A DNA stretch of 64,000 nt, taken from NCBI GenBank assembly GCA_015657535.1, contig JADHZB010001698.1:1-64000 (forward strand), in the 5' to 3' direction. Below the pieces are notes generated by a model. It did not search any database and had not been told where the DNA came from. It worked only from the letters and a program-made list of their open reading frames with translations. This document shows, in pieces, positions 26,801 to 41,000 of the stretch. Origin of the DNA: Nephromyces sp. MM_2019. Its lineage: Eukaryota > Apicomplexa > Aconoidasida > Nephromycida. The translations under genes were made by a program, and so were the position numbers. Position 1 is the stretch's first letter, and every line of letters begins with the position of its first letter.

Positions 26801-27243
26801 ATTAATACGCCTAACCAGTGCATGGACTTACTCAAGACACCTGAGAATTGTAAATGGATTTGAATATTCATTGTAATCATTCTTTTCATTGCTTATTTGC
26901 TGATTGCTTGGAAAAACTAATTGACCATGATTAATGCTATAAACATAGGCATAAGATCGGTAAATAGCTTCTGCGTAAAGCCGTATTTTTTTGTGTGTTA
27001 TTCGATGGCCAGTATATTTCAATACTGGCGGTGATGCTGTTGAAGTTTTAATTTCTGCTGCTTTAATTCCTACCCTCAAATTTCGTAGTTGTTGCAAACT
27101 GCTTTTAAGTAGTGATGCTTTTTTGTCTTTTCAGATTTCACAATCCTAATGCTAGCAAAAGTTGCGGTTGTGGCATGTCCTTTGGTGTACCTAAAGATTT
27201 CGCTGATATGGCAATCTCTATGAAGCCGAAACGTTGTTCGTAG
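23813..27243 (+). CDS. sufA: SufA/IscA-family Fe-S cluster carrier with plastid-type leader
   Basis: Five exons, all phase-consistent: 23813-24407, 25477-25538, 25631-25735, 26288-26424, 27135-27243 (TAG), giving 335 aa. The last 140 residues or so are a complete A-type carrier. They read VIDISSPALEHLK, LRMGVKSGGCSGLSYTM, CVIDPKSLLYLFGMELDY, FHNPNASKSCGCGMSFGV, with the three family cysteines (SGGCSG and CGCG) that bind the Fe-S cluster passed to client proteins. The first 199 residues are an extension: a basic stretch, a hydrophobic segment at about 38-58, then about 140 residues rich in Ser, Asn, Arg and Phe. This resembles a signal sequence plus transit peptide of a complex plastid (inference). 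A start at M16 would give a shorter region before the hydrophobic segment. SUF carriers act in plastids, whereas ISC carriers act in mitochondria; the leader favours plastid. Confidence 0.9.
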
Positions 27244-29337
27244 GATCTTCCATTGCTCTCACTATTATTTAGAAGTATTTCTGGTTATGTTTTTACGATT
27301 AATTTCCTCTGCTTTGAGTTCCTTCCTGGACTTTATCCGAGGAGGCTTTAATCTTGTGACGAATTGTATATTCATATTTTAATTCGACCACAGAATATTT
27401 CGAGCACCCTGTCTACATCTAAATCTGTGGAATGATCTCTATTTTTTTCCTTGATGCTTCTTAAATTATTGAATGACTACAAAGTATAAGCAAGCTTATC
27501 GAGGCATTTTAGAAAATGTAAAACTCGTAATGTAGAAGCAGTAAAATTCGAGGAATTTCGATGTTTCTTGGCGACTTTGCTGCAGTTTTTGTTGAATCTC
27601 TAAAGAGGCATTTTCTTAACGTGTCTGGAAATTCCGCGCTAATTTACCATCATCCCTTTTCTTGGAGTTTTTCTTTAAGCCTTTGTATAACAAAATTTTC
27701 CAAGTCTTTCAATCCCTTTGGAAGATGATGATTTTAAGAGATGTTCTCAGTGGTATCATACTAAGCACCATATAATTCCTCTCCCTTTTCCCCTGGAAGC
27801 TATATCATGGCCCTAACTTCATTTTTTTTCAGAGCGAGATAAATTATCGTGAATTATGGCCTAGTAGTACTGCATATCAATTTATCTGTTAATCAATATC
27901 TATACACAATCGCCAAAGGTTTTTTTTGTTTTCTTATGTCTGTTTCTATAATTATTTTTAACTCGGCTCAGTTTACCATAATTCTGAATTAATTGATATC
28001 TTTAGATAAGTCTATTTGTTGGCTTGAAAAAGCAAGGCGCCTCTTGAACTTATTTTTCAACGTTTTAGCTCTTTTTCCCCTACCATGCTCTCACGCGTAA
28101 GTTTTCATAATAATTTTCTATTTTGGCTATATCGCTGGAACCGCTTTGTGGTAATAGCCTCTGGATTATTATTAAGCCGTACTGCTGCTTGAAATATGAG
28201 TCAACTTCCACTTCTTTGCAGCCTCTCTGATTTCTGTTGCGTTTTAGACTGAAAACCTTGCTTGTGTTACTTTAAGAACAGGTATTATTTAGCGCAAAGA
28301 TTGAATTTCTTGCGTCATGATTTCCCTAATATTACCACGAAATCAAGGCATCATTGGGTAATAATTTTTCGCTGTATTTGCTCATACAGTCTATGCGCCT
28401 TAGCAATTGGGTTTTTTTCTTTTGCATAAAGCTATTGAGATAAGCTTCGTGGAAATCAATCCTTTTAATTAGGGATTTTCTGCGCTGTCGTAAGATTTTG
28501 AACTGAAATATCAATTTTGCAGGCCCTTTCTGTTATATGGTATGCAATTTCGTTACAATTTGAAGTTCTAAAAAAAAGCGAACTTGACGAAATATTCCAC
28601 GCACGAAAACTTGCTCTGCAGCTGGTGGTGGTTGCCTTCCTGGTCTCTAGAAAACAACTACTTGCAGTTGAAGTGTTTATAGGATATATCGAGTTTTGTT
28701 TTTGGCCGCTGAAATGCTTCTACCGTTTAGAATTTTTGAGTCTAGTTTAAATCAAGAAGTTATGAAGGTACCAATATGCTCGACACTATTTATCGGCGAA
28801 CATAGTACGGATTTCCTCTTTAGCCAGTACGCTCCTGAAGGATATATATAATTTCTAAATTTAATGAGTTCTATTTGGTTGGAGAGTTTCATGCGTTATA
28901 GTGATGGCGTAGTTAACGGAATGAGAATTTCCAAGCTTCTAGGGCGTTCTATAAAACGAATTGTGTATTTCTAAGAAATGCGCAGAGTGCCATTCGGCGC
29001 TATTAGTACCAAATTTTTTTCGATTAGCCATTTTAGCGAGACTAAAATTGGCTGCGTACTCTGCTGTACCGAAGATGTACCACTCGGCTTTGAATTGTTG
29101 TATATAAGGTGTTTTTGTGCTAACGGCGATATTTAGCTTTAGAATCATGCGATTCTATGATTCTGAAAGCAGAAATAATTATTTTTCAGCCCTGGCTTAA
29201 CCAGCGCCGGGCTAATTTATTCAAAAAAATACTATTGTCAACCTTGGTTTGGTATGTCTCGTCAACGTCGCCGAGATATTCCGCTAGTTTTCGACTTCCA
29301 TACGAAAACTAGTTAGTTGGCTCTGAAATGAGGTTTC
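27244..29337. other. Convergent intergenic region, one weak exon candidate
   Basis: Lies between the SufA stop and the stop of the minus-strand RCC1/coiled-coil gene. It is T-rich near SufA. A frame on the plus strand, 28522-28750, follows a TTTTGCAG acceptor and encodes a hydrophobic/charged stretch ending in TAA; no similarity recognised. A minus frame at 28939-29148 lies just beyond the coiled-coil gene stop and could be its 3' UTR. No RNA gene seen. Confidence 0.4.
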
Positions 29338-32300
29338 TTAAGTCAGGCATTCGCCGGGTAATGTTTGCTGACCTTGGCTTCCCGCCGTGCTCTGAGTATT
29401 TCTTGCTAACTTTTCTGCTACTTTCGCATACAGTTTCAGTAAAGTGTTATCATTCGAGTTCGCTTTGGTCGTCAAAAAATTCTCAAGTGCTGGATCGTTT
29501 GTAGTAAATTTGCAGTTGTTTAAAATATTTCCCGAAGCTGTTGAAACAAACGCGCTCTTCGTGAAGTTTTGAAGAGCAGAACTTTTTCTTGCCTCTGAAT
29601 TAAAGCCTTCATCGTTTTGGAATGCATCCTCAGATGCACCAAACCACTTTGTGTGGTAATCGCGCTTAACAGTATCGCTGGACTCGATTAGTTTGGTATG
29701 ATTTTCGAAAGAACCATCCCTGGTTGTCCCGCTTGTATCGTGATTCAAAAATTCAGAATCGCTAATATCTTCAACAGTAGGAAGGGATAGTACCGAGGAC
29801 GAGATGTTCGCCTGCTTTTGCAGCATCGAGTGATCCATATGCTGTGTTTTAGAATTAGGCATCAACTCGAACGAGGAGTGCGTAGCAATCCATCCACCTG
29901 CAGTATCAGTAAGCGCCCCTCGCTTCCCTGTGGGTACATTGAAAATTCACCGACTTATTTTGCGCTTGCTACTGTTCTTTTTTAAGTGAAGAAGTTAGAA
30001 GGCTTTATTAATGGACAGCCACGCACTACGAAGGCGCTATTCTAGCCTAAGCAACCCTCGTTGGTGCTGAAATGGTTTTGTTTCAGTCTTAAAACTTGGT
30101 TTCAAGTTTTTAAGCATTTTGATAAGCATCTCGGTAAGCTTTTTAATGGATACTCAGTTTAAAAAGAAGAATCTGTTTTGAACGGCTGCCCTAATACATT
30201 TCAAATACAAGTTATTGAGTTTCTAGCACTTAAAATGGATTTTTAGACTAAAACTCGGGCTGCTAAAAGAATAGAAATAAGCTTCGTCAGCATACCTTTG
30301 CTGTTTGAGGGTATTTCATACATTCCCTGCGTTTCAGGGGGATTAAACACGTACGCTTCTTGACACTCTTGCGCCATAACGTTCTGTTTGCGAGTTTCAA
30401 ATTCATTTAGTCTATCTTTTGTACGGATGCTGTTCTGAAGAGCTGATTTTGACGCTAAAATTTCTCGTGGACTGATCCTGGCAACTTTTGAGTCATTGAC
30501 AGCGTCATGTAATCTGCTGTCCTTCACGTGTCTGCAGGTAATTCAAATTTATAAAAAATCCCACGTGGTGCACAGGCTTACTTCGTTCTGCCTGGAATCT
30601 TCTAGCTTGAACGTGAAATTAATATTTCCACGCATGAATGGTACTAATGATTATTCTAAGGAAGCCTGTTGAATGTTTTTGTTTGCGTGCTTAAAAGATG
30701 ATATATAATTTTATTTTGCAGGCAGCATAATTTTTTAGCTTCAAAAAATCTGCTTCGATGATTTAATATATAAAGTCATAAATTTGCACCGGCGAGGTGC
30801 TACTATTTGAATTTATCCAATGAGTTATTTAACTGTACTGTCCGTCATACTAATAGTTTCAAGGATGAGAATAAATAGTACTTTTAAGGGAATGGCCATA
30901 GAATGAACTATGAGAAGCTGCAAGGTCATCTTACTGTGGAAAGCTGATATTTTAAAGTTCCCCGGCGCCTTTTATGTCATTTCGATACTTTAACATGCAT
31001 TTTTTAACCAAGTACCTTAAAGGTATAAAAATTACCTGAAGCCAACCGGAGGGGAATTAGCGGCCATATCGCTATTAGGGTACTGGGTGGTAATATTAAA
31101 TCCAGTTTTTGTCATTGGCTTGCAACTTAGACTTTTTCTTGTGCATTTTCCTCTCTGAGGATGCTGGCAGCAAGCCTTTAGCGTAGTATTCCTTACATAG
31201 CCTTTCTTTTCTGGAGCGTTGTCCTTGCTCGAGCTTTGATATTCCTTGCGCTGACCATTCGTTTCCCTATGTAGTGCATATAAATTTTAATAGTAAATCT
31301 ATCTATTATCACAGTTTGGCGCTTTTATTCTTTTTTTTGTGGTGTGGAATTTTTTTGAATTTCAAAAAGGTAATCGGGAAGTAAGCTAACCTGGATAAAC
31401 CTGAAATCTCGTTATGCGCGCCCGCCATAGCCTGCTCATGAAGAGCTTTACTTTTTATTCATTTAGTAGCACACCAGTCATTCTTTAAGGGTTTGGAATC
31501 TTTTTGTTGTAAATACTCTTTTCAATATGTAGACTTGCCGCACTATTGCTTTCAATTCTTTATTTATTTTAGGTTAGCTAGTACATGAGGAACTTATAAA
31601 CTTTTCAAACTGCGTGAATAAAGCCGATAAAAAGAACTAAGGAAAAGTCTTGCAGATGCTTAACCTGCTGTAAGGTTTTAATGTAGTCTTCCTTATGTTT
31701 GATAGTAGCTTCTAAAGTTCCTTGCTGCTCCTTTGAAACTTTTATTATCATCGCTGCTTCCTATGGAGAATATGGGGAAAACATTTTTGCGCTCGTTAGA
31801 CACTGAGTTGAACTAGGAACTACGGAACTGCATCATTGAATTAAAAAAATTTTGTCACCCTAAGCGACTACCATAGTAATGAAGTTTACTATAATAAATG
31901 TATTGCTAGCCTTTAGTGTTCAAACCTTTTGTAGCTCTTGGTACATAGTCTCGGATAGCTGAAGCTTATTTTTTAAGTCCTCAAATTTCTCGGAATTTTT
32001 AGCACTTTGCTCTTTAAGGTTCATATCCACTCTAATAGTAATAACATAAAATTTCAATGAATAGCGCAGTAAAATATTTTTCAGTGAGTATAGGCTTAAG
32101 ATTGGACTCTAGCTTGGATAATGCGTTAAGCGATGTAGTTGTTTTAACTTCATTCTTAATTCAAAAAGGACTAAACTTAATATTTTCTTTTATAGGTTGA
32201 TTCAAAATATATCCAAGGTATATCTCAAACCTTTTTTTTTCTTCCAGCTGAAGAATGCTATTCATTCTGCTTTCTGATTCCCTGCAGGAATATTTTCAGC

Positions 32301-35300
32301 GACAAAATTTGCCGGTGTTTTCACTCTTGTAAACTTGTATCATTGTTGCATTACATGCAATAGTTTTTTTTGTCTCACAAAGCAAAGTGACCTACCTAAC
32401 CTACATAACCCAGTATGTTATAGTGGAGTGTATTTGAGGTCTTATAGTTGAAAAACAATGAAGGTCTAAAAATTTAAGCTCACAAACTTCATGTTTATAT
32501 TGAAGGGTATAAAGATCAACTCTTTAAGCTTGTAAACAAGGCAAGTAATTATAGCTTGTGAAGTTGGTCTGCATTAGTGATGTTGTAGGTTTTTTGCTCG
32601 CAAAAAAAGCAAATCGAAAGCAAGCCGTCCTATACGTTCTAAACATATATGAAAGCATGATGAATCTTACCGATGAAAAGCCATAGATGAAAATTCTTGA
32701 AGTGTAAAGTCCTGAAGTTTTGTATTAAACGAAGAAAAGCATTAAATGGCCTGCCTCCCTACAAAAGCTTCTGATTGGATTTTGGAGTTATGCAGCAGAA
32801 AACTTAAAAGCAAAATTTCGATAGCTACGTCGAAGCTTTGACAAATATTTACCAATATTTGTGCTATCCTTTCGGGATTTTTCGTCTTATCGTTATCTTT
32901 TAGATTTACTTCCTTGTCAATTGCAGAAAGTGGAAGGAGATCATGCTTCCGCAGTACTTGCAATATTCTGTTAAACTGCATTATAAAAGAAAGTATGAAG
33001 CATAAACAAAGCAACAACTGCTTGAGCTCAAGCTTTTTAGTTTTTTTGAGCTTTTTCGTGAATAGCAGTAAGAATTATGATTTTTAATGCCGCTTAAATA
33101 TCCTTACTTCTTCATTGGTAGCTTCGAGGTCGAATATTTTTTTTTCCAGGTCAGTATGATATTCTGTAGTCAAAACCTTTCGTACGTATGCATATCGAAA
33201 GTAGCTAATTAGCGAAGTAATTTCGCACGCATACAATTTGCTACAATTAAAACAACAAAAATGTTAATATCAAGAAAGGCTGTGTTATAGTCGCTATACA
33301 GCCTTTGTGTTCTTGATGCCTCCTGATTTTTGTATAGCACTTTCCTACCTGCTAAATCCAAAGATTGACGGGACATTTGCTGCAATAGATTATTGTTCTG
33401 TAAGAATAAAAACTTAATTTTGTTTGTTATTCCAGCTGAGAGTACCATCTGTGACATTTATACATTTTACATGAAGCTTCTGCTTATTCAGAGCATTGCA
33501 TTAAGTGTTCCAGCTATACTTACTTGGTCTTTCAATAACTGTATTCTCTCTTCATATTGCTCCGTATCGGACTGGTGTTTTCCTTCTAGTTCCGCTAATA
33601 ATGTTTTACTCTCTGTAGCTTCGGATTTTGTGGCTTCAAACTCTTCATGAAGTTCAAAAATTTGCTCGGAAACCTAATATAAATGTATATATTAAGATGA
33701 AATATAGGTGATATCAAAATGATGTCGCTCTATCATAATTATCTTTTCAAAATTAGTATACCCTACCAAATTTGCATTTTTTTCTAGTTCGAGCGCTTGT
33801 TCTTGCATTTTTTTAATAGTATCGTCTTTTTCTTCCAAAGAATTTTTAAGCTGCTTCTGCTGCCTTTCCTGTTTGAAAGTTTTCGCATTTACTCATTTAG
33901 CATGCTACTATTTAGGTCATCTAACAGTAGAGTCCTTAAATTTTTCATTTTTTTACGCTAGAAGCAAACGTCTATTGCTTACCAATTCGTTTTTTAATGC
34001 AGAGGAAGTTTCTTCAATGGCTTTAAGTTGTGCTTGCAGACTGAATTTGCAATAAAAAAAACTAATGTCATAATTTTATGATTTTTTTTCGGGTTTTAAC
34101 ATTGATTACGCTATTTGTGCATGTTTAGCCTTTTTTTTTTTTACCAAAAAATTGCACTATAAGAGCTACTTTTTTACATTTTGCTTTCGGATTCTTTTTG
34201 GCCTAATTCCAGGTCTTTTTGTAAGTTATGATCTTCCAGCCTGAGAAAAAAAATTGACCACTTAAGGAGGGCTTAAAAAACTGTCCATATATTTTTTTTC
34301 TTAATAACGAATTACTATGAAACAGATGCTTACTCTTTGACTCTTGTTTGCAGTGACATTGCCTGATCCCTTATCCTTCACGCAAAACAGTATTAGTGTA
34401 ATTATATTACTACACTTCTCAGTTTAAATCTAGTAAAATTTTAGACTTACTTCATATATTGCTTTTCAAAATCTTCCGCTTTGCTTTTCCATTCTAATGT
34501 ATTAGCCTCTGCTCTGTCGTTTCTATAAAGTAAAAAAAATTTTAAGCCAAAAACTACGATAATATTAGATTTGTTTACTTAAACTATTTTACTAGTAAAA
34601 AAGACTTCGACGAATTTTAAGCTTCAAAAAATGATTATTTTTGCGGCAGAACGTATTAATTTGATAGTTGCAAGCTTTAGTCTATGAGTTAACGGTAAAG
34701 ATAGGAGATTTCCTTGAAATTTTAGCAATTTTTTACGAAGCTTTAGATGGGAGCTTAGTATTTAAAACAAAGGATGCTATCAAGATCTCAATGTATTAAA
34801 AAATAGAGTAACTGTTTCGCCATTTCATAAGAAAGGGCTTACGCCTTATGCGCTTCAAAAGTGCATGTTCTCTCTTCAAGTTGGCGTTTGAGATCAAGGT
34901 TTTCAGACACCAATTCTTCGATTTGCCTTTGAAATAAAAATTGAGTCGCTTCGGAAATTTTGCTTTTTAAGTTGCGCGAGAATGCAAGTATTATAGAATT
35001 TTACTTAAAAAATAATCTTATTTATTTTCTTTTTGCGAGCTTGAATTCATTATGAAGGTTACTGTGTGATCTAACTTGAAGTATTATGTTTTAAAAATGT
35101 ATTATTAAAGGTGGAGAATTTCAAATTTATAGGAACGTGGAAAAATCCTAGCAAATTTTGACGTACCGTTGCAGCACTTTGTCTCCGCTTTCACCTTGAC
35201 TTTCTTTTTTGGTATTTTCTTCAGCTAATAATAGATTGAAAATCTTAATCATGGTAGAAAGCTACGTTTTAATGCTTTTTTTAAAGAATCGCCTAATTGG

Positions 35301-38092
35301 TGCGAATGGTTAGAATTATTAACGATCAGGTTTCATTGCTTGAAATACATAGGATAATGTTTTTTATGCTTAACATGTTTTTTACGCGGTAAATTTTTTT
35401 TTCATAAATACATGTAAATTTGGATTGGCTGATGCATGAAAAATTTACTTTGGATATCCAAGCTGGATAAAGTTTTTAATCCTCCATCTTCAGTACGTCT
35501 TTTCAAGCTGCAAAAAAAAGCCTTATATAGTTGGTGTTATGTCGTAATAAATCAGTTTGCTCCTGCATAGCCCATTTTGAGTTTTTAGCATTTTTTTTTA
35601 AGATTCACTATAAATCTTTAACCGTATGATCAAGTTTTTTTTATTTTAAGTTGTGCTTTCCTATCGAATTTAAAAGCAAATATTTTCAACCACGTTAGCT
35701 CTTATGCAAAGCTTCGAAATAAATGGAAAAAAACAGCCCATTTCATCTTTTACACTTTGTTAGCGTCCAGGGTATAATAGCTTTTTTTTGCGTTAAAGGG
35801 TAATACAAAAATTGTTTTTGCTTAATAAGATTATCTTGTACTTTTTAAAGTTCCGCACTAACTCTGTTTCTTTTAATATTTGGTGCTGCTTGCTTAACTC
35901 ATTGTAAGCTTTTTCTACAACATCGTATGCTATTTGCCATTCCATAATTGCCGATTTAGCTTCCTTTTTGATATTGTCCTAGATTTGTGGAAAAAAATGT
36001 ATTATTAGCAATTCACAAAGTTTTTGCGAGTATCTTAATATAGCTTTCGTAAATTTTGAGAACTCTAGCCAAAAAATTTTTTTTATAAAAAGCGTAAATT
36101 GAAGTCTTTATTGCTAGGGCAGGGAGCTACTCTTTGTGCTGGCTTATTTACAAAAATTGCCATTTTTAGGCTGTAAATTCTTTTACTTTTTTCGCTATGC
36201 TTTCTTCCAAGTCCTTTTTTAATTCAACTAAAAGTTCCTGCTGAAGAAAAATTCAAGTGAAAAAAATGAATTTTCATTTTCTAGAACATTTGTTTCTAAG
36301 TAGTTTCAAATATATGTGTCAACTAATTTTAGCTGTATAATTTTCTTGAGAATAGTTGAAACCTTTGCTTCCAAACAGCTTTTTAGCCTGTAAATACATC
36401 AAAAAAAGTTTAGTTTAATATTTTTGGTTGCTATTATGTTTTTGAAGCATTAGATTGTTTACCCGGTTATGCTCTCTTCTTTTTCTTGAAACTTTAGCTC
36501 GAGCATGTATTTGGTATGCTCAATTTCTTTGTATTTCTGCAATATCACGCAGTTTTACAAAAAAAGTACCTTGAGTTTTTCGAACTCTTGAATTACAAAG
36601 AAAATTGTCTACCAAAAAGAAGTAGAATTACATCTTTGGGGAATCTTGCGAGTTTTTGTCCGAATTGGGTGAATTTTTGTTTTCAAAGAGTTTATTTGTT
36701 TATAATTGGCAATTATGAACCTTTTGAGAATGTTACTTAAATATTGCTTGAGCAAATGCAAGCCGGAAAGAAGCTATCTTTTCTGTTCTTAACTAAACAG
36801 AAAGCTCTCATTATAACTTTTTCACGTAGCATCTTTTACTTACTTCTACTATTTGGAATAGGCTGCTATGGTATTGCTCTGCTTCATCTTCAAGTTCCTT
36901 CTTTAATCTGCAATGAATCTAATCGAGAATGTATTATTTAGGTACTAGCCAAGTATGTTATTGTAAGAAAATGAGTAATATGGTAAACCGCTGTTACTAA
37001 ATTAACAAATTCAACACATTTAAACAAAAAAATTTCACGTTAATAAAATTGGTATTGCTGAAGCATTTTCAACTATTTTGCGCCGCGGTTTGAATTGGAA
37101 TGACCTTGTGTTGTCTTCAGAGGTCTGATGAAATTGCTGCTGAACATGCCAAAAGTCTTGCTGCAATTTTGTGAGTTTAGCCTGTGTGGCAGCTTCTTTT
37201 TCTTCCAAGCGAAGAAAATTTAAATCCTGAAAAAATGTTGCGTCACTTTTATATCCTATAACCAGAAAAGCTGTCTATAAAATTCAACCGGTTAATTTTA
37301 TTGCGCATATATTGCTTAAAAAACAAAAACATCACTGGGGGCTTTATTTTTATAAAGATTTGCTGGTTGCAGCAGAAACGCCAAAATAAGCTAAGTATAT
37401 TCAGTTGTGTCAACTCCTTGCTATACTGCTTTATTTTAAGTCAAAAGCAAGGGGAAAATGGTAATTTCTTTCATAAAGGGGTTTTTCCGAATGGAAAAAA
37501 TATTTTAATTCCCAATAAAATTGATTTTTAGTTAGTCCCTTACCTTATAGCTGGCAGCAGGGAAAATTTTCCCTAAAGCAGTTGTATAGCCATAAGATCC
37601 GTTGGTTATTTCCCTTTTATAAGGATAAAAACTTTAATGCAGGTTATTACTTTGCGGTATAATGCAAACGACAAAGATTGTATCTTTTCAACTTTATTGC
37701 TATCCGGTATAACGTTAGTACTACAATTATGCGGATTTCCTCGGAAAATGTATTGCACGTTTTCATTAAGAGAGCTAGCGTAAGCTTTATATGACCACAA
37801 GGAGTGTTGATCGGCCAGTAGTAAAAGGTTGGTACCGTAGTCAGTGGTTTTGTACTCAATTGACTTCAGATTTTTTTTGATGAATTGAGCATATTAAAGT
37901 TTCAAGTTTGTTTAATTGGTAATCAAATTAGCTGCTTTGAACTAGCTGAAATATGAACACTTCCCAACTATTCAACGATGGAAAAATACAGAAAAAGCTT
38001 CTCTTTCAACCTGTTCACAAGACCGTGTGCTGCTTGTAGACCCGAAGGAAATTCCGCACTTTTTTGTGCTAGCATTGAGAAATTCCGATTAT
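29338..38092 (-). CDS. Coiled-coil half of the RCC1/coiled-coil gene
   Basis: Exons 38092-37977, 37863-37651, 37226-37105, 36907-36844, 36536-36463, 36387-36363, 36237-36187, 35978-35842, 35507-35449, 35224-35167, 34926-34843, 34522-34451, 34375-34334, 34240-34178, 34040-33983, 33868-33767, 33673-33524, 33397-33341, 33176-33108, 32975-32853, 32711-32671, 32281-32231, 32031-31926, 31760-31665, 31431-31391, 31266-31036, 30531-30296, 29927-29338. From the second exon on, phases agree throughout. Typical coil sequence: LKKELEDEAEQYHSSLFQIV, LQAQLKAIEETSSALKNEL. If this is a separate gene, the ATG at 38075 could start it. The first exon's donor (GTTGAA at 37976) is the weakest call. Confidence 0.7.
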
Positions 38093-41000
38093 CTGAAATC
38101 GGAAACACATCTGTGTAATCTAAAAAGCTACAATGAGCGCTTTTTCTGTTGAGGCAATTCTATTTTTAAAAATATGATATGCTCCAGCTAATAAGAATTT
38201 TCGTGCAATTAAAAGTAGTTAAAAAGTTGAGTAATTAGATAGTTGAACAATCTTGCCCTATACTTAATTTTGCAATATTCCTAAGCAATCAAAAGGTGCT
38301 ATTATATTTTGTGACCTTTATCCATGTCTAGCCCTGGTAAAACATTGAGGGAAGTTGCTCGCTTCGATGATCCCAGTGGCATACTGTTATTTAATGGATT
38401 CGCATACAAGTAGTCTTCTGCCAAGTCGATTTCAGAAAAGTTTCTAGGATGTAAAGGTGGCATACCTGTTATTACAGTGATCAAAAAAAGTTTTGAAAAA
38501 TATGCAAATCTTGTACATGAAACTCTGCTTCAATCTAGGTAGTAGCTGCTCCTTTAATTGATTAGTATGGTAAAAAACTCACTCTTAAAATTGGCATAGT
38601 GAGAAAAGTCCTGTTTTTTAGTTTGTAGAAAAGTTTGTGCAGGGGTTTCAAAGCCATATGGCACTGGCATATCATATTCATCAGGCGTTTTTGCTGCTTT
38701 AGAAACTTCCTTATAAGGGAGTAACTTGGTAGCGTATGGAAATTCACTCGCTACAATATCTGGTTCATAGGAGCGGCGAGTTTTTAAGCTAAACTCGTTA
38801 TTTAGGCTATTTTTTAGAATTCTGAAATTTTCATAGTTTCCTTCCTGAAGATCTCTAAAGGGTAGACCACGCGGCTTGCTTTTTTGCTCCATCAATTGCT
38901 CTCCGGGAAAATTTTCATTTTCATTAACTCCTAATGCAGATGTGAAATTATCATTTTGAGGCTTCACAAAGGAACTGGCTCATACAAAAATTAAAAGTAG
39001 CTTATCTATTGCAAGCGCCAAAGTACAACATGCGCCCTCAATTTTATGCTATTCTCGGGAGTGTAGTTTTGTTATGCAGTGAAGAAGGAATTCAGGCTTT
39101 TAGTCTATGAATGTAAAAAATTTAATTTTATTTACTTTAAAATTGCAAATGTCATAAAAATATCTCCAAAACATCAATTTTTGGTAATCTACAAAATACT
39201 TTGCAAAAAAAGACATGCATCAAAGGAACATGCTTTGCGAAAATAGATTAAACATCAAACTTAATTTTTTTTAATACCTCAAATCATGAAAAAAACAAAA
39301 ATATCTGTTGCTAACCTGAAGTACGAACGTTTCTTTTATCATCATTTCTGGTTAACCTTTTTGTAGCATTATCTTCATAATAATTTAAGGGGCGCAATTT
39401 TGCACTAGGTGAAAGTGAGTTTTCTTTGAATGTCTCTGTGGATATATCAGCATTAGAATAATTCATTGTTATTCTTTTGGAGTTCTGAAGAGCATAATAA
39501 ATTCAAAAATATAAATTTAAATATATTTTTTGGAGAATTTGTAAGAGTCACTGTTTTATATTTTGTGCTGCATAGGGTATGCATATTTCAATGCTATTCA
39601 AATAAATTCTGGTAAAAATAAGAAACAAAGCTTTTTACTATTGCAACTTCGTTGATGACAGTGCTAGGAAGCGTTGAATTCTGGCTATTCTCTTCTTCGG
39701 GGCTAATAATTCCTGAAGTAAATAAATTTTTAAGTAGTTAGGGCAGCATTTGGAGCTTCTTAAGCTGTGTTATTTTCTGTTTTGCCTTATTATTTATTTT
39801 TAAACTTTTACCATTACAGAAATTATTTTCATGCTGAATGGCAGCACTGAATTGCCTTCTTTGTTCCTAAATACAACAAAATCGTGATGATTGTTATTTG
39901 CTAGAAGTTTTCTAGAAAGGCTATCAAGAGAATTTATATTTCATGAATCTCTCATAGCAGGTTAAGCTGCTAAAAAATAACATTTCGAGAATAAAAGCAT
40001 AAAAGAAAAAATTAGCCTGCATAAAAGGAATAGCGCATAAAATTTGCTGCGGTCATAATAATGCTTTTTTTATTATTTTGAGATTTAAGAATTTGAAAAA
40101 CTGCAATAAATAGGAATAATTATCAGACTTTGGTTTTGTCTTGGAGCTTTTCTTTGGCACATTCTTTGTGGAAAATGCTCTCTAAGTTCCCTAGTTTTGT
40201 TGAAATAGCAATTAATCTTTCTTTACATTTTGAAACCTGTAAGGATTGAAAGAAAGCTTGGTCTTTCATGTATATGCGATAAAGCTTGAGTCAATTGGTA
40301 TTTTTTGGGTTTATTTTTGATAAAATAAAGTTATGGCAAGCTCATTCAGCAAGTTTTTTACCTCTGCCAAATGCGGTATGCTAATTACTATAGATGAATT
40401 TTTTTTTTGAGAGCTCGATTCTGCTCCTATTAGTTTTTCCAGATCTAGCAGCTGCAGTTCCTCTAAAATAAAGAACATTGAAATTGTTTTATGCGATTGA
40501 TTCTGCTTGTAAGTTTAAATATTCTTGAGAAAACTCACGATGGCAACAAAAATTTAGCAGAATTTTCATTAGCCAAATTCTTCTAATCCAAGTTTTTGAG
40601 CAAAATGAAATGCAAATTTAGATTACCTGAGTTCACAAAAATTAAAGCTTTTTCCGCCGGTAAAATCTGCAACAAAAATATTAGAAATCTAGCATATGAA
40701 TTTTTGGCATCAGTTACAAAATCCCTTGTGAGCAACCTGGGTATTATTAAAAAAATCTTTGTGAAGGAATAACCAACTCACTTGTTTAGCATTTACGTTG
40801 GCAATCATTGTAACCATTAAGTAACGCTTATGTCCCCAGATATATATCTCGTTTGAGTCACTCATTGCTACACTGTAATCGGAAGCAGCAATTTTGACGA
40901 TTTTTTTTTTGGAAATTTCTTGTACCTGAAAAGTAATAAATTTATAAAACTAATCTTATTAGCTGTAAAGGAGTTTGTCCGAATAAACTAGAATACTCAA

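Noticed and set aside
31160..31194. Possible 33-base intron (GTAAGG...CCAG) in the coiled-coil gene tail
   Set aside because: Too short compared with the other introns, and reading through keeps the frame open; treated as exon sequence.
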